Origin: Streptomyces sp. NBC_01549
GTDB taxonomy: Bacteria > Actinomycetota > Actinomycetes > Streptomycetales > Streptomycetaceae
Assembly: GCF_026339955.1 (NCBI RefSeq)
Contig: NZ_JAPEPW010000001.1
Span: forward strand, 620,001 to 684,000
Direction of reading: 5' to 3'
DNA length: 64,000 nucleotides
Part shown: one piece after another, positions 33,229 to 42,381 of the stretch
Position numbering within the stretch: the stretch's first letter is position 1
Layout: each line of letters starts with the position of its first letter
Made by a program: the position numbers and the translations under genes
The notes under the pieces: generated by a model
Told to the model about the DNA's origin: nothing
The model's database searches: none
What the model saw: the letters and a program-made list of their open reading frames with translations, nothing else

Positions 33229-35352
33229 CTACGCGTCGATGCGCGACCGATCCAGCGTCGCCGCAGAGCTGGAGATGAACTCCTTGCGAGGAGCCACATC
33301 GTTCCCCATCAGCAGATCAAAAACCTGCTCGGACGCCTCCAGGTCGGAGATGTTGATCCGCCGCAGCGTCCGGTACCGCGGGTCCATCGTCGTCTCGGCC
33401 AGCTGATCGGCATCCATCTCGCCGAGACCCTTGTAACGCTGGATCGAGTCCTTGTAGCGCACGTTCTTGCGCTGCAGCTCCAGCAGCGTCTCGCGCAGCT
33501 CACGGTCCGAGTACGTGTAGACGTACTTGTCCTGGCCCTTCTTGGGCTGGCTCAGCTCGATACGGTGCAGCGGCGGCACCGCGGCGAACACCCGCCCCGC
33601 CTCGACCATCGGCCGCATGTACCGCTGGAACAGCGTCAGCAGCAGAATCCGGATGTGCGCGCCGTCGACGTCGGCGTCGACGAGCAGGATGATCTTCCCG
33701 TACCGCGCCGCGTCGATCTCGAACGTCCGCCCGGACCCGGCCCCTATGACCTGGATGATCGCGCCGCACTCGGCGTTCTTGAGCATGTCCGTGACGGACG
33801 CCTTCTGGACGTTGAGGATCTTGCCGCGGATCGGCAGCAGCGCTTGGAACTCGGAGTTCCGGGCCAGCTTGGCGGTACCGAGCGCGGAGTCTCCCTCGAC
33901 GATGAAGAGCTCGCTGCGCTCGACGTCGTCGCTGCGGCAGTCCGCGAGCTTGGCGGGCAGTGAGGAGGACTCGAGGGCAGTCTTCCGACGCTGCGCGTCC
34001 TTGTGCTGGCGGGCCGCGATCCGCGTACGCGCGGCGGCGACGGCCTTCTCCATCACGACCCGGGCCTGGGCGGCCGCGTCCCGCTTCGTGGTGGTCAGGA
34101 ACGCCTTGAGTTCGTTGGAGACCACGTTCGTCACGATCCGGCGCGCCGCCGAGGTGCCGAGGACCTCCTTCGTCTGGCCCTCGAACTGCGGCTCCGCGAG
34201 GCGCACGGTGACGACGGCGGTCAGGCCTTCCAGGGCGTCGTCCTTGACGATGTCGTCCTCGGCGACCCGCAGCAGCTTCTTGGCCCGCAGTACTTCGTTC
34301 ATCGTCTTGGCGACGGCCTGCTCGAAGCCGGCGACGTGGGTGCCGCCCTTGGGCGTGGCGATGATGTTCACGAACGACTTGAGGTTCGTGTCGTAGCCGG
34401 TGCCCCAACGCAGCGCCACGTCGACACCGAGCTCACGGGTGACCTCGGTGGGCGTCATCTGTCCGTGCTCGTCGAGCACCGGGACGGTCTCCTTGAAGGT
34501 GCCCTGCCCGGAAAAGCGCAGGACGTCACAGACGGGCTTGTCGGCGGCCAGGTACTCACAGAACTCGCTGATGCCGCCGTCGAAGCGGAAGGACTCCTCG
34601 CCCTTGCTGCCGCCCTCGCCCAGCCCGTACTCGTCACGGACGACGATGGTCAGGCCGGGCACCAGGAAGGCCGTCTGACGGGCGCGCTGGTGCAGGTGCT
34701 CCAGGGAGAGCTTGGCGTCCTTGAGGAAGATCTGGCGGTCGGCCCAGTAGCGCACGCGCGTTCCGGTTCGGGTCTTGGGGATCCGCTTCAGCTTGCGCAG
34801 CCCGCTCGTCGCGTCGAAGGCGGCGTCGGGGCCGTCCGCCTTGAACGCTCCGGGGGTGCCGCGCCGGAAGCTCACCTCATGGGTGTGACCACCACGGTCC
34901 ACCTCGACGTCCAGACGGGCGGAGAGCGCGTTGACCACGGAGGCGCCCACGCCGTGCAGACCGCCGGAGGCCGCGTACGAGCCGCCTCCGAACTTGCCGC
35001 CGGCGTGCAGCTTGGTCATCACGACCTCGACGCCGGACAGGCCGGTCTTGGGCTCCACGTCGACCGGGATGCCGCGGCCGTTGTCCCGCACCTCCACCGA
35101 GGCGTCGTCGTGCAGGATCACCTCGATGTGGTCACAGTAGCCCCCGAGGGCCTCGTCCACGGAGTTGTCGATGATCTCCCACAGGCAGTGCATCAGACCG
35201 CGGCTGTCGGTCGAGCCGATGTACATGCCGGGGCGCTTGCGCACGGCCTCGAGCCCCTCGAGGACGAGCAGGTGCCGCGCGGTGTAGTTGGAACCGTCCC
35301 GGTCTGCTCCGGTCAGCAACGCTGTGGACGGCACGGACGTGTCGGCGGTCAC
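33229..35352 (-). CDS. parE: DNA topoisomerase IV subunit B
   Basis: The 707-residue ATPase subunit of topoisomerase IV. GHKL ATPase motifs (WEIIDNSVDEALGG, EVRDNGRGIPVD, ASGGLHGVGASVVNALS), transducer domain and Toprim domain (FIVEGDSALG, DADVDGAHIRILLLT), with the C-terminal MDADQLAETTMDP segment. Length and the lack of the long GyrB insertion fit ParE; the partner ParC is at 11295. The GTG at 35352 follows GAGGAG. Confidence 0.95.
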   Translation of the reverse strand: MTADTSVPSTALLTGADRDGSNYTARHLLVLEGLEAVRKRPGMYIGSTDSRGLMHCLWEIIDNSVDEALGGYCDHIEVILHDDASVEVRDNGRGIPVDVEPKTGLSGVEVVMTKLHAGGKFGGGSYAASGGLHGVGASVVNALSARLDVEVDRGGHTHEVSFRRGTPGAFKADGPDAAFDATSGLRKLKRIPKTRTGTRVRYWADRQIFLKDAKLSLEHLHQRARQTAFLVPGLTIVVRDEYGLGEGGSKGEESFRFDGGISEFCEYLAADKPVCDVLRFSGQGTFKETVPVLDEHGQMTPTEVTRELGVDVALRWGTGYDTNLKSFVNIIATPKGGTHVAGFEQAVAKTMNEVLRAKKLLRVAEDDIVKDDALEGLTAVVTVRLAEPQFEGQTKEVLGTSAARRIVTNVVSNELKAFLTTTKRDAAAQARVVMEKAVAAARTRIAARQHKDAQRRKTALESSSLPAKLADCRSDDVERSELFIVEGDSALGTAKLARNSEFQALLPIRGKILNVQKASVTDMLKNAECGAIIQVIGAGSGRTFEIDAARYGKIILLVDADVDGAHIRILLLTLFQRYMRPMVEAGRVFAAVPPLHRIELSQPKKGQDKYVYTYSDRELRETLLELQRKNVRYKDSIQRYKGLGEMDADQLAETTMDPRYRTLRRINISDLEASEQVFDLLMGNDVAPRKEFISSSAATLDRSRIDA

Positions 35353-35792
35353 GCGGTTCGCTCCTCGCTGAATTTCAGATGGGACCCTTTTGGGTAAGGG
35401 GCCGGCTTCGGTCGCCGCTCAGAGGGTACCGAGGCCTGGTAGAGCCGTTGTAACGCCACCCTCGCATGAACTCAGACTAGTCCAGGCTCGCATGAGTGTT
35501 CGATCCCTCGATTGAGTGAAGTACATATCACGTTCCCTTCCAGGCATGAACCATTTAGGCTCCGGGCACGTCCTCATGAACAACCGGCAAGCCAGCCGGG
35601 GAGGACCGACCCTGACAGACAGCGCGAACCCGTAAGACACAAAGACACGTAATACGGCCCATTCGCCGCCACCCGGCAGCAGACAGCCGCCCCGGAAGAA
35701 TTTTTCGAGGAAAGGCCACGAGCGGGAACGTTTTCGGCCTGGTTGGATGTTGACCCTGGTACGACAGCTCGTCGAGCTAGAGAAGAGGCGAC
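35353..35792. other. Gene-free region between parE and DUF7455 (divergent promoters)
   Basis: 440 nt without a credible gene. It contains AT-richer stretches (TTGAGTGAAGTACATATCAC near 35511; GAAGAATTTTTCGAGG near 35695) and a TTGACC near 35751 that may belong to the rightward promoter. I could not assign -10/-35 pairs with confidence. Confidence 0.5.
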
Positions 35793-36023
35793 GTGACTAC
35801 TGTTCTGACCCCCGCGAGCCCCCTGACGGCCGCTGACCGCTGCGACCGTTGCGGCGCCCAGGCATATCTGCGCGTCGTCCTCCTCAGCGGCGGTGAGCTG
35901 CTCTTCTGCGCCCACCACGGGCGTAAGTTCGAGCCGGAACTCAAGAAGATCGCCGCTGAGATACAGGACGAGACCGAGCGACTCACGTCGGTCCCGGCAA
36001 CGTCCAACGACGAAGAGCGCTGA
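35793..36023 (+). CDS. DUF7455 zinc-ribbon-like small protein
   Basis: 76 residues with the actinobacterial motif CDRCGAQAYLRVVLLSGGEL followed by LFCAHHGRKFEPELKKIA: two Cys pairs/His likely hold zinc. I place it in DUF7455 from memory; function unknown. GTG start behind AGAGGCGAC. It sits between parE and the hrdB region and is followed by an unusually strong terminator. Confidence 0.88.
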   Translation: MTTVLTPASPLTAADRCDRCGAQAYLRVVLLSGGELLFCAHHGRKFEPELKKIAAEIQDETERLTSVPATSNDEER

Positions 36024-36068
36024 CACTTCGCGTCAACGACGACGAGCCAGCTCCGGCACAGGCCGGTG

Positions 36069-36108
36069 TACGGGCGGCCACCCCTGCTACTTGGGGTGGC
36101 CGCCCGTA
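36069..36108 (+). terminator. Strong terminator after DUF7455
   Basis: A perfect 16-bp stem, TACGGGCGGCCACCCC (36069-36084) with its complement at 36093-36108, and an 8-nt loop TGCTACTT. The following 240 nt up to the protease stop show no gene. Confidence 0.88.
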
Positions 36109-36351
36109 TGCGTAACGCTTTCCGGCGGTGCGGTGCACCACCGTCCAGAACGCATGCACACGGCCCCGTGCGGTTGCGAATCGCGTCGCTCCGTGCAGTT
36201 CCATGCGCTACCGGTTCGTACCGTTGGCGCGGAAGTCCACGCGCCGTCGGCTCGTGCCGCTCCGCGCGCACCCCCCACGCGCCACCGGTTCACACCACTC
36301 CCCGGCGCCCCTCGGTCCGCTGCGTTCCGTAACGCTTCCGCCCGGGTGCCC

Positions 36352-37170
36352 TCAGCGGTTCGAGCCGAGCCTCCTGACGACCTCAGAGACCCGCGTGTAG
36401 ACCCCGGGGCTTCCCGCCTGCCCGCAGCCGCTACCCCACGACACAAGGCCGATCAGCCGCCCCTGGGCGACGAGCGGGCCACCGCTGTCCCCCTGGCAGG
36501 CATCCCGCCCTCCCGCGACCTCCCCGGCGCACACCATGGAAGCCGCTCGATACGTTCCGTCCTCGCTCCCCGGGTACGCCCGCTCGCAGTCAGAGTCGGG
36601 CAGCACTTTCACGCTCGCTGACCGCAGACTCAGCATGTAATTGCCGGTGCCGGTCGTATCGCCCCAACCGTAGATCTCGGCGGTCGTACCGGGCGTGTAC
36701 GCGGGATCCCCCGAGGGGGCCATACGGATGACCGAACTCTGGGGCAGCGGGGAGGCGAGGGTGAGCACGGCGAAATCCCCGGCGTTCGCTACGGCGTCGT
36801 ACTGCGGATTGACCCAGGTGTCGCGGACCAGGATCTCCTTGCCCTTGCCGGACAGCAGGTCGGTACGGTCCGCGATGATCTTCAAGTCGCGGATCTGCTG
36901 CGGCGGCGCACCCAGCACGACCGGACTCAGACAGTGGGCCGCGGTCAGTACGCGCGACGGGCCGATCACCACGCCGCCGCAGAACTGCCCGGCTCGCGTA
37001 CCCCCGAACCGGTCACGACTGGACAGTGCCACCGTCCACGGACTCTGAGCGATGTCGACCGGATGGCCCCCGATGATGATGTCGTCGGTCGCGGCCGGGG
37101 CGGGGGACGCCAGCGGTATGAGGGCCGCGGCGGCCGCTAGGGCCAGTACTGGGGCGAAAGGGCGGCGCAT
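36352..37170 (-). CDS. Secreted trypsin-like serine protease (S1 family)
   Basis: 272 residues. Signal peptide (FAPVLALAAAAALIPLASPAPA), short propeptide, mature N-terminus near IIIGGHPVD. Catalytic triad: His in VLTAAHCLS, Asp in NAGDFAVLTLASP, Ser in CQGDSGGPL. The Asp in GRDACQGDSGG at the base of the S1 pocket predicts cleavage after Arg/Lys. Six Cys can form the usual disulfides. It is likely a secreted enzyme of mycelial development or nutrition. Confidence 0.93.
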   Translation of the reverse strand: MRRPFAPVLALAAAAALIPLASPAPAATDDIIIGGHPVDIAQSPWTVALSSRDRFGGTRAGQFCGGVVIGPSRVLTAAHCLSPVVLGAPPQQIRDLKIIADRTDLLSGKGKEILVRDTWVNPQYDAVANAGDFAVLTLASPLPQSSVIRMAPSGDPAYTPGTTAEIYGWGDTTGTGNYMLSLRSASVKVLPDSDCERAYPGSEDGTYRAASMVCAGEVAGGRDACQGDSGGPLVAQGRLIGLVSWGSGCGQAGSPGVYTRVSEVVRRLGSNR

Positions 37171-37247
37171 GCGCGCTCCTCACTCTGAGACGGCTATGGA
37201 ACACCCAGAGTGATCCAGCAGGCGGCGACGCGCACGCCATGCAAGCG

Positions 37248-37285
37248 CCGAGGGCCCGGCTCCCCATCGGGAGTCGGGCCCTCGG
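37248..37285 (-). terminator. Terminator of hrdB
   Basis: CCGAGGGCCCGGCTCCC (37248-37264) pairs with GGGAGTCGGGCCCTCGG (37269-37285) with one internal mismatch and a 4-nt loop, just past the hrdB stop. Confidence 0.82.
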
Positions 37286-37303
37286 TGACGGTACGACCGA
37301 GAC

Positions 37304-38836
37304 CTAGTCGAGGTAGTCGCGCAGCACCTGCGAGCGCGACGGGTGACGCAGCTTCGACATCGTCTTGGACTCGATCTGACGGATCCGCTCACGCGTGACG
37401 CCGTACACCTTGCCGATCTCGTCGAGGGTCTTCGGCTGACCGTCGGTGAGACCGAAACGCATGGAGACGACGCCCGCTTCGCGCTCGGACAGGGTGTCGA
37501 GGACGGAGTGCAGCTGCTCCTGGAGGAGCGTGAAGCTGACCGCGTCGGCCGGGACGACGGCCTCGGAGTCTTCGATGAGGTCACCGAACTCGCTGTCACC
37601 GTCCTCGCCCAGCGGGGTGTGCAGCGAGATGGGCTCGCGGCCGTACTTCTGGACCTCGATGACCTTCTCCGGGGTCATGTCGAGTTCCTTGGCCAGCTCC
37701 TCCGGGGTGGGCTCGCGGCCCAGGTCCTGGAGCATCTGGCGCTGCACGCGCGCGAGCTTGTTGATGACCTCGACCATGTGCACCGGGATACGGATGGTGC
37801 GGGCCTGGTCGGCCATGGCGCGGGTGATCGCCTGACGGATCCACCAGGTGGCGTACGTGGAGAACTTGTAGCCCTTGGTGTAGTCGAACTTCTCCACCGC
37901 GCGGATCAGACCGAGGTTGCCCTCCTGGATGAGGTCCAGGAAGAGCATGCCGCGGCCGGTGTAGCGCTTGGCCAGGGAGACCACCAGACGGAGGTTGGCC
38001 TCCAGGAGGTGGTTCTTGGCGCGGCGGCCGTCCTCGGCGATGATCTCCAGCTCACGCTTGAGCTTCGGGGCAAGCTTGTCGGCGTTGGCCAGCTTGTCCT
38101 CGGCGAAGAGGCCCGCCTCGATGCGCTTGGCGAGCTCGACCTCCTGCTCGGCGTTGAGCAGGGGGACCTTGCCGATCTGCTTGAGGTAGTCCTTGACCGG
38201 GTCGGCGGTGGCGCCGGCCGCGGCGACCTGCTGCGCGGGCGCGTCGTCCTCGTCCTCGTCGGACAGCACGAAGCCCTGGGCGCCGTCCTCGGCGGGCTCC
38301 TCGGCACCGGGCTTGCCCGGCGTCTCCTCGACCGCCTCGTCGTCGATCAGCTCGACGTCGTCCTTCTTGGCGGTGGTCTTCTTGGCCGCCGTCTTCTTGG
38401 CGACCGTCTTCTTCGCGACGGCCTTCTTGGCGACCGTCTTCTTGGCAGCGACCTTCCTGGCGGACGCGTCCTCAGCCGGGTCGTCGGCCATAGGCACTGC
38501 CGGGGCGGCGGCGGTGGCCTTCTTGGTGGTCACCGTCTTTGCCGCGACCGTCTTGGTGGCGGTGCGCTTGGCCGGACTCTTCGCTGCGACGCTCTTTCGG
38601 GTGCGCTTGGGCTCCGCGGCACTGACCATCAGCGTCACACCCTCTTCCTCGAGGATCTGGTTGAGGCTGCGCAGTACGTTCTTCCACTGAGTGGCCGGAA
38701 TCTGGTCAGCTTCGAAGGCCCGACGCACGTCATCGCCGGCGATCTGCCCCTCAGCCTTTCCCCGCTCGATGAGCGCCATGACAGAGACGGACTCGGCGAT
38801 CTCCGGCGGGAGCGTACGGGATGTGCTGGCCGACAC
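37304..38836 (-). CDS. hrdB: RNA polymerase principal sigma factor HrdB
   Basis: The essential housekeeping sigma-70 factor, 510 residues. N-terminal region 1.1-like segment, then a Lys/Ala repeat stretch (AKK units, residues about 75-165), acidic [12 protein letters not shown], region 1.2 ([16 protein letters not shown]), region 2 ([35 protein letters not shown]), region 3, and region 4 ([20 protein letters not shown]). The GTG at 38836 is chosen because GAGAGG lies six bases upstream; TTG at 38842 is possible. Its long upstream region contains 21-bp repeats. Confidence 0.97.
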   Translation of the reverse strand: MSASTSRTLPPEIAESVSVMALIERGKAEGQIAGDDVRRAFEADQIPATQWKNVLRSLNQILEEEGVTLMVSAAEPKRTRKSVAAKSPAKRTATKTVAAKTVTTKKATAAAPAVPMADDPAEDASARKVAAKKTVAKKAVAKKTVAKKTAAKKTTAKKDDVELIDDEAVEETPGKPGAEEPAEDGAQGFVLSDEDEDDAPAQQVAAAGATADPVKDYLKQIGKVPLLNAEQEVELAKRIEAGLFAEDKLANADKLAPKLKRELEIIAEDGRRAKNHLLEANLRLVVSLAKRYTGRGMLFLDLIQEGNLGLIRAVEKFDYTKGYKFSTYATWWIRQAITRAMADQARTIRIPVHMVEVINKLARVQRQMLQDLGREPTPEELAKELDMTPEKVIEVQKYGREPISLHTPLGEDGDSEFGDLIEDSEAVVPADAVSFTLLQEQLHSVLDTLSEREAGVVSMRFGLTDGQPKTLDEIGKVYGVTRERIRQIESKTMSKLRHPSRSQVLRDYLD

Positions 38837-39100
38837 GAACAACCTCTCGGAACGTTGGAAAACGGCTTCCGGCCCCGTCCACTGCGGACAGGAGCCGACG
38901 ACCGCCGACTGGGGATGGGTCGACGGCGCGGGTGGGGGCCGGGAAGATGCACAGCGCCGTAAACGGCGTCCGTATTCCCTCCTCGGCTGTCACCTCTTAG
39001 GTCATCGCGCAGTTCCGAAGAGCGTTACGCCCAATCTGCGTGGCCCGAGTCACACCCCGTAAGCGCCCAAAAGCGGCCAGACACGGTCAAATAAGGTCAG

Positions 39101-39164
39101 TCGATGGACTCATCACCTCAAACCGATGGGTTCATCACCTCAACCGATGGCTTGATCACCTTCA
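39101..39164. repeat. Three 21-bp direct repeats upstream of hrdB
   Basis: TCGATGGACTCATCACCTCAA (given as TCGATGGACTCATCACCTCA plus A), ACCGATGGGTTCATCACCTC and ACCGATGGCTTGATCACCTT recur every 21 bp starting at 39101, 39122 and 39143. They lie about 270-330 bp upstream of the hrdB start and beyond the end of the FadR-type gene. The rest of 38837-39288 has no gene; an inverted repeat CGCCGT-AA-ACGGCG is at 38955-38968. Confidence 0.88.
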
Positions 39165-39288
39165 TCGCATCGCCGGATCCCGCCGGACCCCGGAAGGATC
39201 CGACGGGGTTCGGCGGGAGATGGTTCACAGACCAAGCGATGCCACGAGAGGGCACACGCCCCCCGACCGCGCCGCCCTCGGGGCGCGA

Positions 39289-40176
39289 TCAGTGCTCGCG
39301 CGGCGCGGGCACCACGCGCTCCACCTCGGGGTGCACGGCGAGCAACTGCCGCATGGCCGCCTCGGCGGCCGCGCCGTCGGCCGCGGCCAGGGCGTCGACG
39401 ATCCGGCCGTGGTGCGTCAGGGAGGTCTCGTTCGGCCGGTCGCAGCCGGTAACAGGGCCACCGGAGACCTGGAGCGCGGCCGAGACGATCCCGGAAAGGT
39501 GCTCCAGCATGCGATTGCCCGCGACCTGGATGAGCAGCGAGTGGAACTCCGCGTCAGCCCGCGAGAAGGTGAGCGAGTCACCCTGCGCCATGGCATGGCC
39601 CATGATCTCGACCATGTCGCCGAGACGCTGCTGGACCTCCTCACGTCCATGCCCGGCGGCCAGACGCGCGGCGAGCGGCTCGATCGTCCAGCGCAGCTCG
39701 CTCAGCTCGCGCCGCTGGTCGTCGCGCTGCGGCCCGAACGCCCGCCATTCGATGATGTCCGGGTCGAGGAGATTCCAGTCACTGACGGGGCGCACGCGCG
39801 TGCCGACGTTGGGGCGGGCACTGACCAGCCCCTTCGCCTCCAGGACGCGGAGCGACTCACGGACGACGGTACGGGAGACCTCGAACCGCTGCCCGATCTC
39901 CTCGGGGACGAGCGGACGGTCCGCGCCCAGGTCGCCGGAGACGATCATCTGACCCAGCTGTTGAACGAGTTGGCCGTGCAGTCCGCGTCCGCGGCTGCCC
40001 GCCGCGCGCCGGCCGACGCGACCGAGTTCTTGGTCCGCGCCCTCCCACGCGGAGGCGCCGACGCGTTCGGCACCAGGGCCCTCGGCGTAGGGGTAGCGGT
40101 CGAGTCCGCCCGGGCCGGCCAGGCCGGAGTCTGAGGAGCGGGCGGCGGTCATCATGGTGTGCGCAAGGGTACTCAC
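39289..40176 (-). CDS. FadR/GntR family transcriptional regulator
   Basis: 295 residues. An N-terminal low-complexity extension (about 60 residues), winged helix with EEIGQRFEVSRTVVRESLRV and LEAKGLVSARPNVGTRV, then an FCD domain with ELRWTIEPLAARLAA, DAEFHSLLIQVAGN and HHGRIVDALAAAD. The His residues are typical metal/ligand positions; the ligand is unknown. The GTG at 40176 is the longest start; ATGs at 40155 and 40152 are equally possible since no RBS is clear. It lies immediately upstream of the hrdB promoter region on the same strand. Confidence 0.88.
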   Translation of the reverse strand: MSTLAHTMMTAARSSDSGLAGPGGLDRYPYAEGPGAERVGASAWEGADQELGRVGRRAAGSRGRGLHGQLVQQLGQMIVSGDLGADRPLVPEEIGQRFEVSRTVVRESLRVLEAKGLVSARPNVGTRVRPVSDWNLLDPDIIEWRAFGPQRDDQRRELSELRWTIEPLAARLAAGHGREEVQQRLGDMVEIMGHAMAQGDSLTFSRADAEFHSLLIQVAGNRMLEHLSGIVSAALQVSGGPVTGCDRPNETSLTHHGRIVDALAAADGAAAEAAMRQLLAVHPEVERVVPAPREH

Positions 40177-40338
40177 GGATCATTTGTCGGCGCTGTCTCC
40201 AACTCCCTTGAGGTCTTTGGTGAAAAGCACACGAAAGGGTGATCGCTCACCGCGTCGCAATTGACGCCTTATCGGAAAGAAATGAGCGTTCTCCGGGGAG
40301 TTGTGCGCACGGTGGAACCGGAAGATTAAGGACGGTCG

Positions 40339-42270
40339 TCATCGCACCCTGCTGCGCAGGGTCGTGAGCAGATATGCGCAGAGCAGAGCGGTCAGCGACA
40401 ACGTCAGTGCACCGCCCACGGGTTGGGCCACAAGGCGCGCCCCGGCCGCGAGATAGCGCTCTCCCCCGAACGGCCACTGCATCAGCAAGAGCTCGCGCAG
40501 CCGATCGGGAAACCCGGCCGCCGTCCGCACGGACGGTCCCGCCAAGGTCTTTTGTACGAGCGGTACGACCACGATCGGAACGGCGAGAACAGCCGCGAGC
40601 CCGGCGGTGGTGGACCGGAAGATGCCCGCTGCCAGCACCCCCGCCCAGGCGCAGCCCACCGTGAGGCCGATCCAACTCGCACTCAGCGACAGCCACTCCG
40701 CGGGAATCACCGCGAGCTCCCGTCCGTAGACGAGATAGAGCATTTCTAGGTCGCAGCCCACCGTGAGGACGGCCAGCACCAGCGCGGTGACGGAAGCGAC
40801 GAGGAGTTTGGCGGCGAGCAGTCCCAGGCGGCGGGGGACAGTGCCACGGTCCGCGGCCAGGGCGGGGTGGCGGAACTCCTCGCCGGAGGCGAGCGCCCCA
40901 AGCAGTCCCGCCCCGAGCGCGGCGGGCGGCAGGGGGCATTCCCGCGGCCAGGCGGCCAGGAGCCGCGGTTGGGGTGTGTGACCGATTCTGGCCAGGAGTA
41001 CGGACAGCAGGGCAGAGGCGACCAGCACGAGGACCGCGGTGAGGTAGCCGGTGCCCACACCGGTGGCGCGCCGCAGTTCGTAGCGCAGCGGACGCAGCGG
41101 GCTCGGCGCCTGGCGTACGGCGATGAGGGGCGGGAGCTGGGGCACGTCCCGCGCGCCCAGCGAAGTGACCGGGCCGGTCCACGACCCGGCCGGGCCCGGC
41201 TCGTCGGCCGCGTGCGCACCGGTCGCGGGCACGGCACCGGCAGTTTCGTCGGTCGCCGATTCGTCGATCGCGGACCCGTCGGTCGCCGACTCGTCGGCCG
41301 CGGAGGCGTCAGTCGTGGAGGCGGCGACTGTGGGGGCGGAGGTCATGGGGACGACGGTCTCGGGAGCGAGGCCCTCGGCAAGGAGCGCCGCCTGTGGCCC
41401 CATGTCACCTGTCTCGTCGGCGAGTTGGTGTACGAGGATGCCGTGCCGGAAGGCTGTCTCGCCGATGTCGGCGCAGGTGCTGCCGTACACCGAGAGCCGG
41501 TTGCCTTCCTCGCGCACGACCTCGACGGAACGCTGTGCGGCACGGGCCTCCTTGGCCAGCAGGGCGCCGAGGCGGACGGCGTGCGGACTGCGGACGGCGA
41601 CCCGGGGGCGGAGCCGGGTGCGGGCGAAGTCCGCGGCCTCCTGATCGGCGACGAGTCGGCCTCCGTCCAGCGTGATGACCCGGTCGGCCGTCCGAGCGGC
41701 CTCCTTGGGGTCGTCCGTGCTGAACAACACCGTGCCTCCGTGGGCCGCGTGCGCGCGCAGAATCCCGTGCAACCGGCGGCCTTCGCCGAGGGAGAGGCCG
41801 TCGGCGGGACCGTCGAGGACGAGGGTGCGCGGATCGGACAGCAGCGCACAGGCCAGGCCGAGACGGCGGTCCATGCTGTGCGACAGGGTGCCCAGACGTT
41901 CGTCGCGCAGGCTCACGAGGCCGACGGCTTCGATCACTTCGTCGACGCGCCGAAGCGGCACACCGACGGCGGCGCACAACATGCCGAGCTGACCGCGGAC
42001 CGTACGCGCGGGATGGCCCGGCACCTGTCCCAGGAGCACACCGACCTCACGCGAGGGATGCGCGATCCGGTGCAGCGGACGACCGCTGAAGTAGGTGATT
42101 CCACGGCCCCCCTGGAGTTCGAGCATGAGCCTCAGCGCCGTCGTCTTGCCCGCGCCCGGGGCTCCGAGGAGCGCTGTGACGCGGCCCGAGCGCGCCTCGA
42201 AGGACACGTCGTCGACGGCGGGGGGAAGCTCCTTGCGGGGGTTGCTGGTCAATCCGATGGCCTGGATCAC
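40339..42270 (-). CDS. ABC transporter ATPase-permease fusion with atypical Walker B
   Basis: 643 residues. The N-terminal ABC domain has Walker A LLGAPGAGKTTAL, but the signature is weak (TLSHSMDRRLGLACALL) and Walker B reads TLVLDGPADGLSLG, with Gly where the catalytic Glu normally follows Asp. After residue 300 comes an Asp/Ser/Ala repeat linker (ATDESA-like units), then a membrane half with about six TM segments (YLTAVLVLVASALLSVLLA, WIGLTVGCAWAGVLAAGIF, LSLTALLCAYLLTTL). It starts at GTG 42270 with CTATCTT as a possible -10 for a leaderless message. Substrate unknown. Confidence 0.85.
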   Translation of the reverse strand: MIQAIGLTSNPRKELPPAVDDVSFEARSGRVTALLGAPGAGKTTALRLMLELQGGRGITYFSGRPLHRIAHPSREVGVLLGQVPGHPARTVRGQLGMLCAAVGVPLRRVDEVIEAVGLVSLRDERLGTLSHSMDRRLGLACALLSDPRTLVLDGPADGLSLGEGRRLHGILRAHAAHGGTVLFSTDDPKEAARTADRVITLDGGRLVADQEAADFARTRLRPRVAVRSPHAVRLGALLAKEARAAQRSVEVVREEGNRLSVYGSTCADIGETAFRHGILVHQLADETGDMGPQAALLAEGLAPETVVPMTSAPTVAASTTDASAADESATDGSAIDESATDETAGAVPATGAHAADEPGPAGSWTGPVTSLGARDVPQLPPLIAVRQAPSPLRPLRYELRRATGVGTGYLTAVLVLVASALLSVLLARIGHTPQPRLLAAWPRECPLPPAALGAGLLGALASGEEFRHPALAADRGTVPRRLGLLAAKLLVASVTALVLAVLTVGCDLEMLYLVYGRELAVIPAEWLSLSASWIGLTVGCAWAGVLAAGIFRSTTAGLAAVLAVPIVVVPLVQKTLAGPSVRTAAGFPDRLRELLLMQWPFGGERYLAAGARLVAQPVGGALTLSLTALLCAYLLTTLRSRVR

Positions 42271-42381
42271 TCACAGCAAGATAGCGTGACATTCACGATT
42301 TTTCGGGCATCTTGCGGATTGTTCGAGTCGGCTCCCACCCCTCTTCCGGGGCGACGCGCCCCGTGGGTCGACCCGCCCCCG

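Noticed and set aside
38974..38985. GGGAAT on the minus strand upstream of hrdB as a sigma-R type -35
   Set aside because: No GTT at the expected 18-bp spacing, so the promoter assignment could not be supported.
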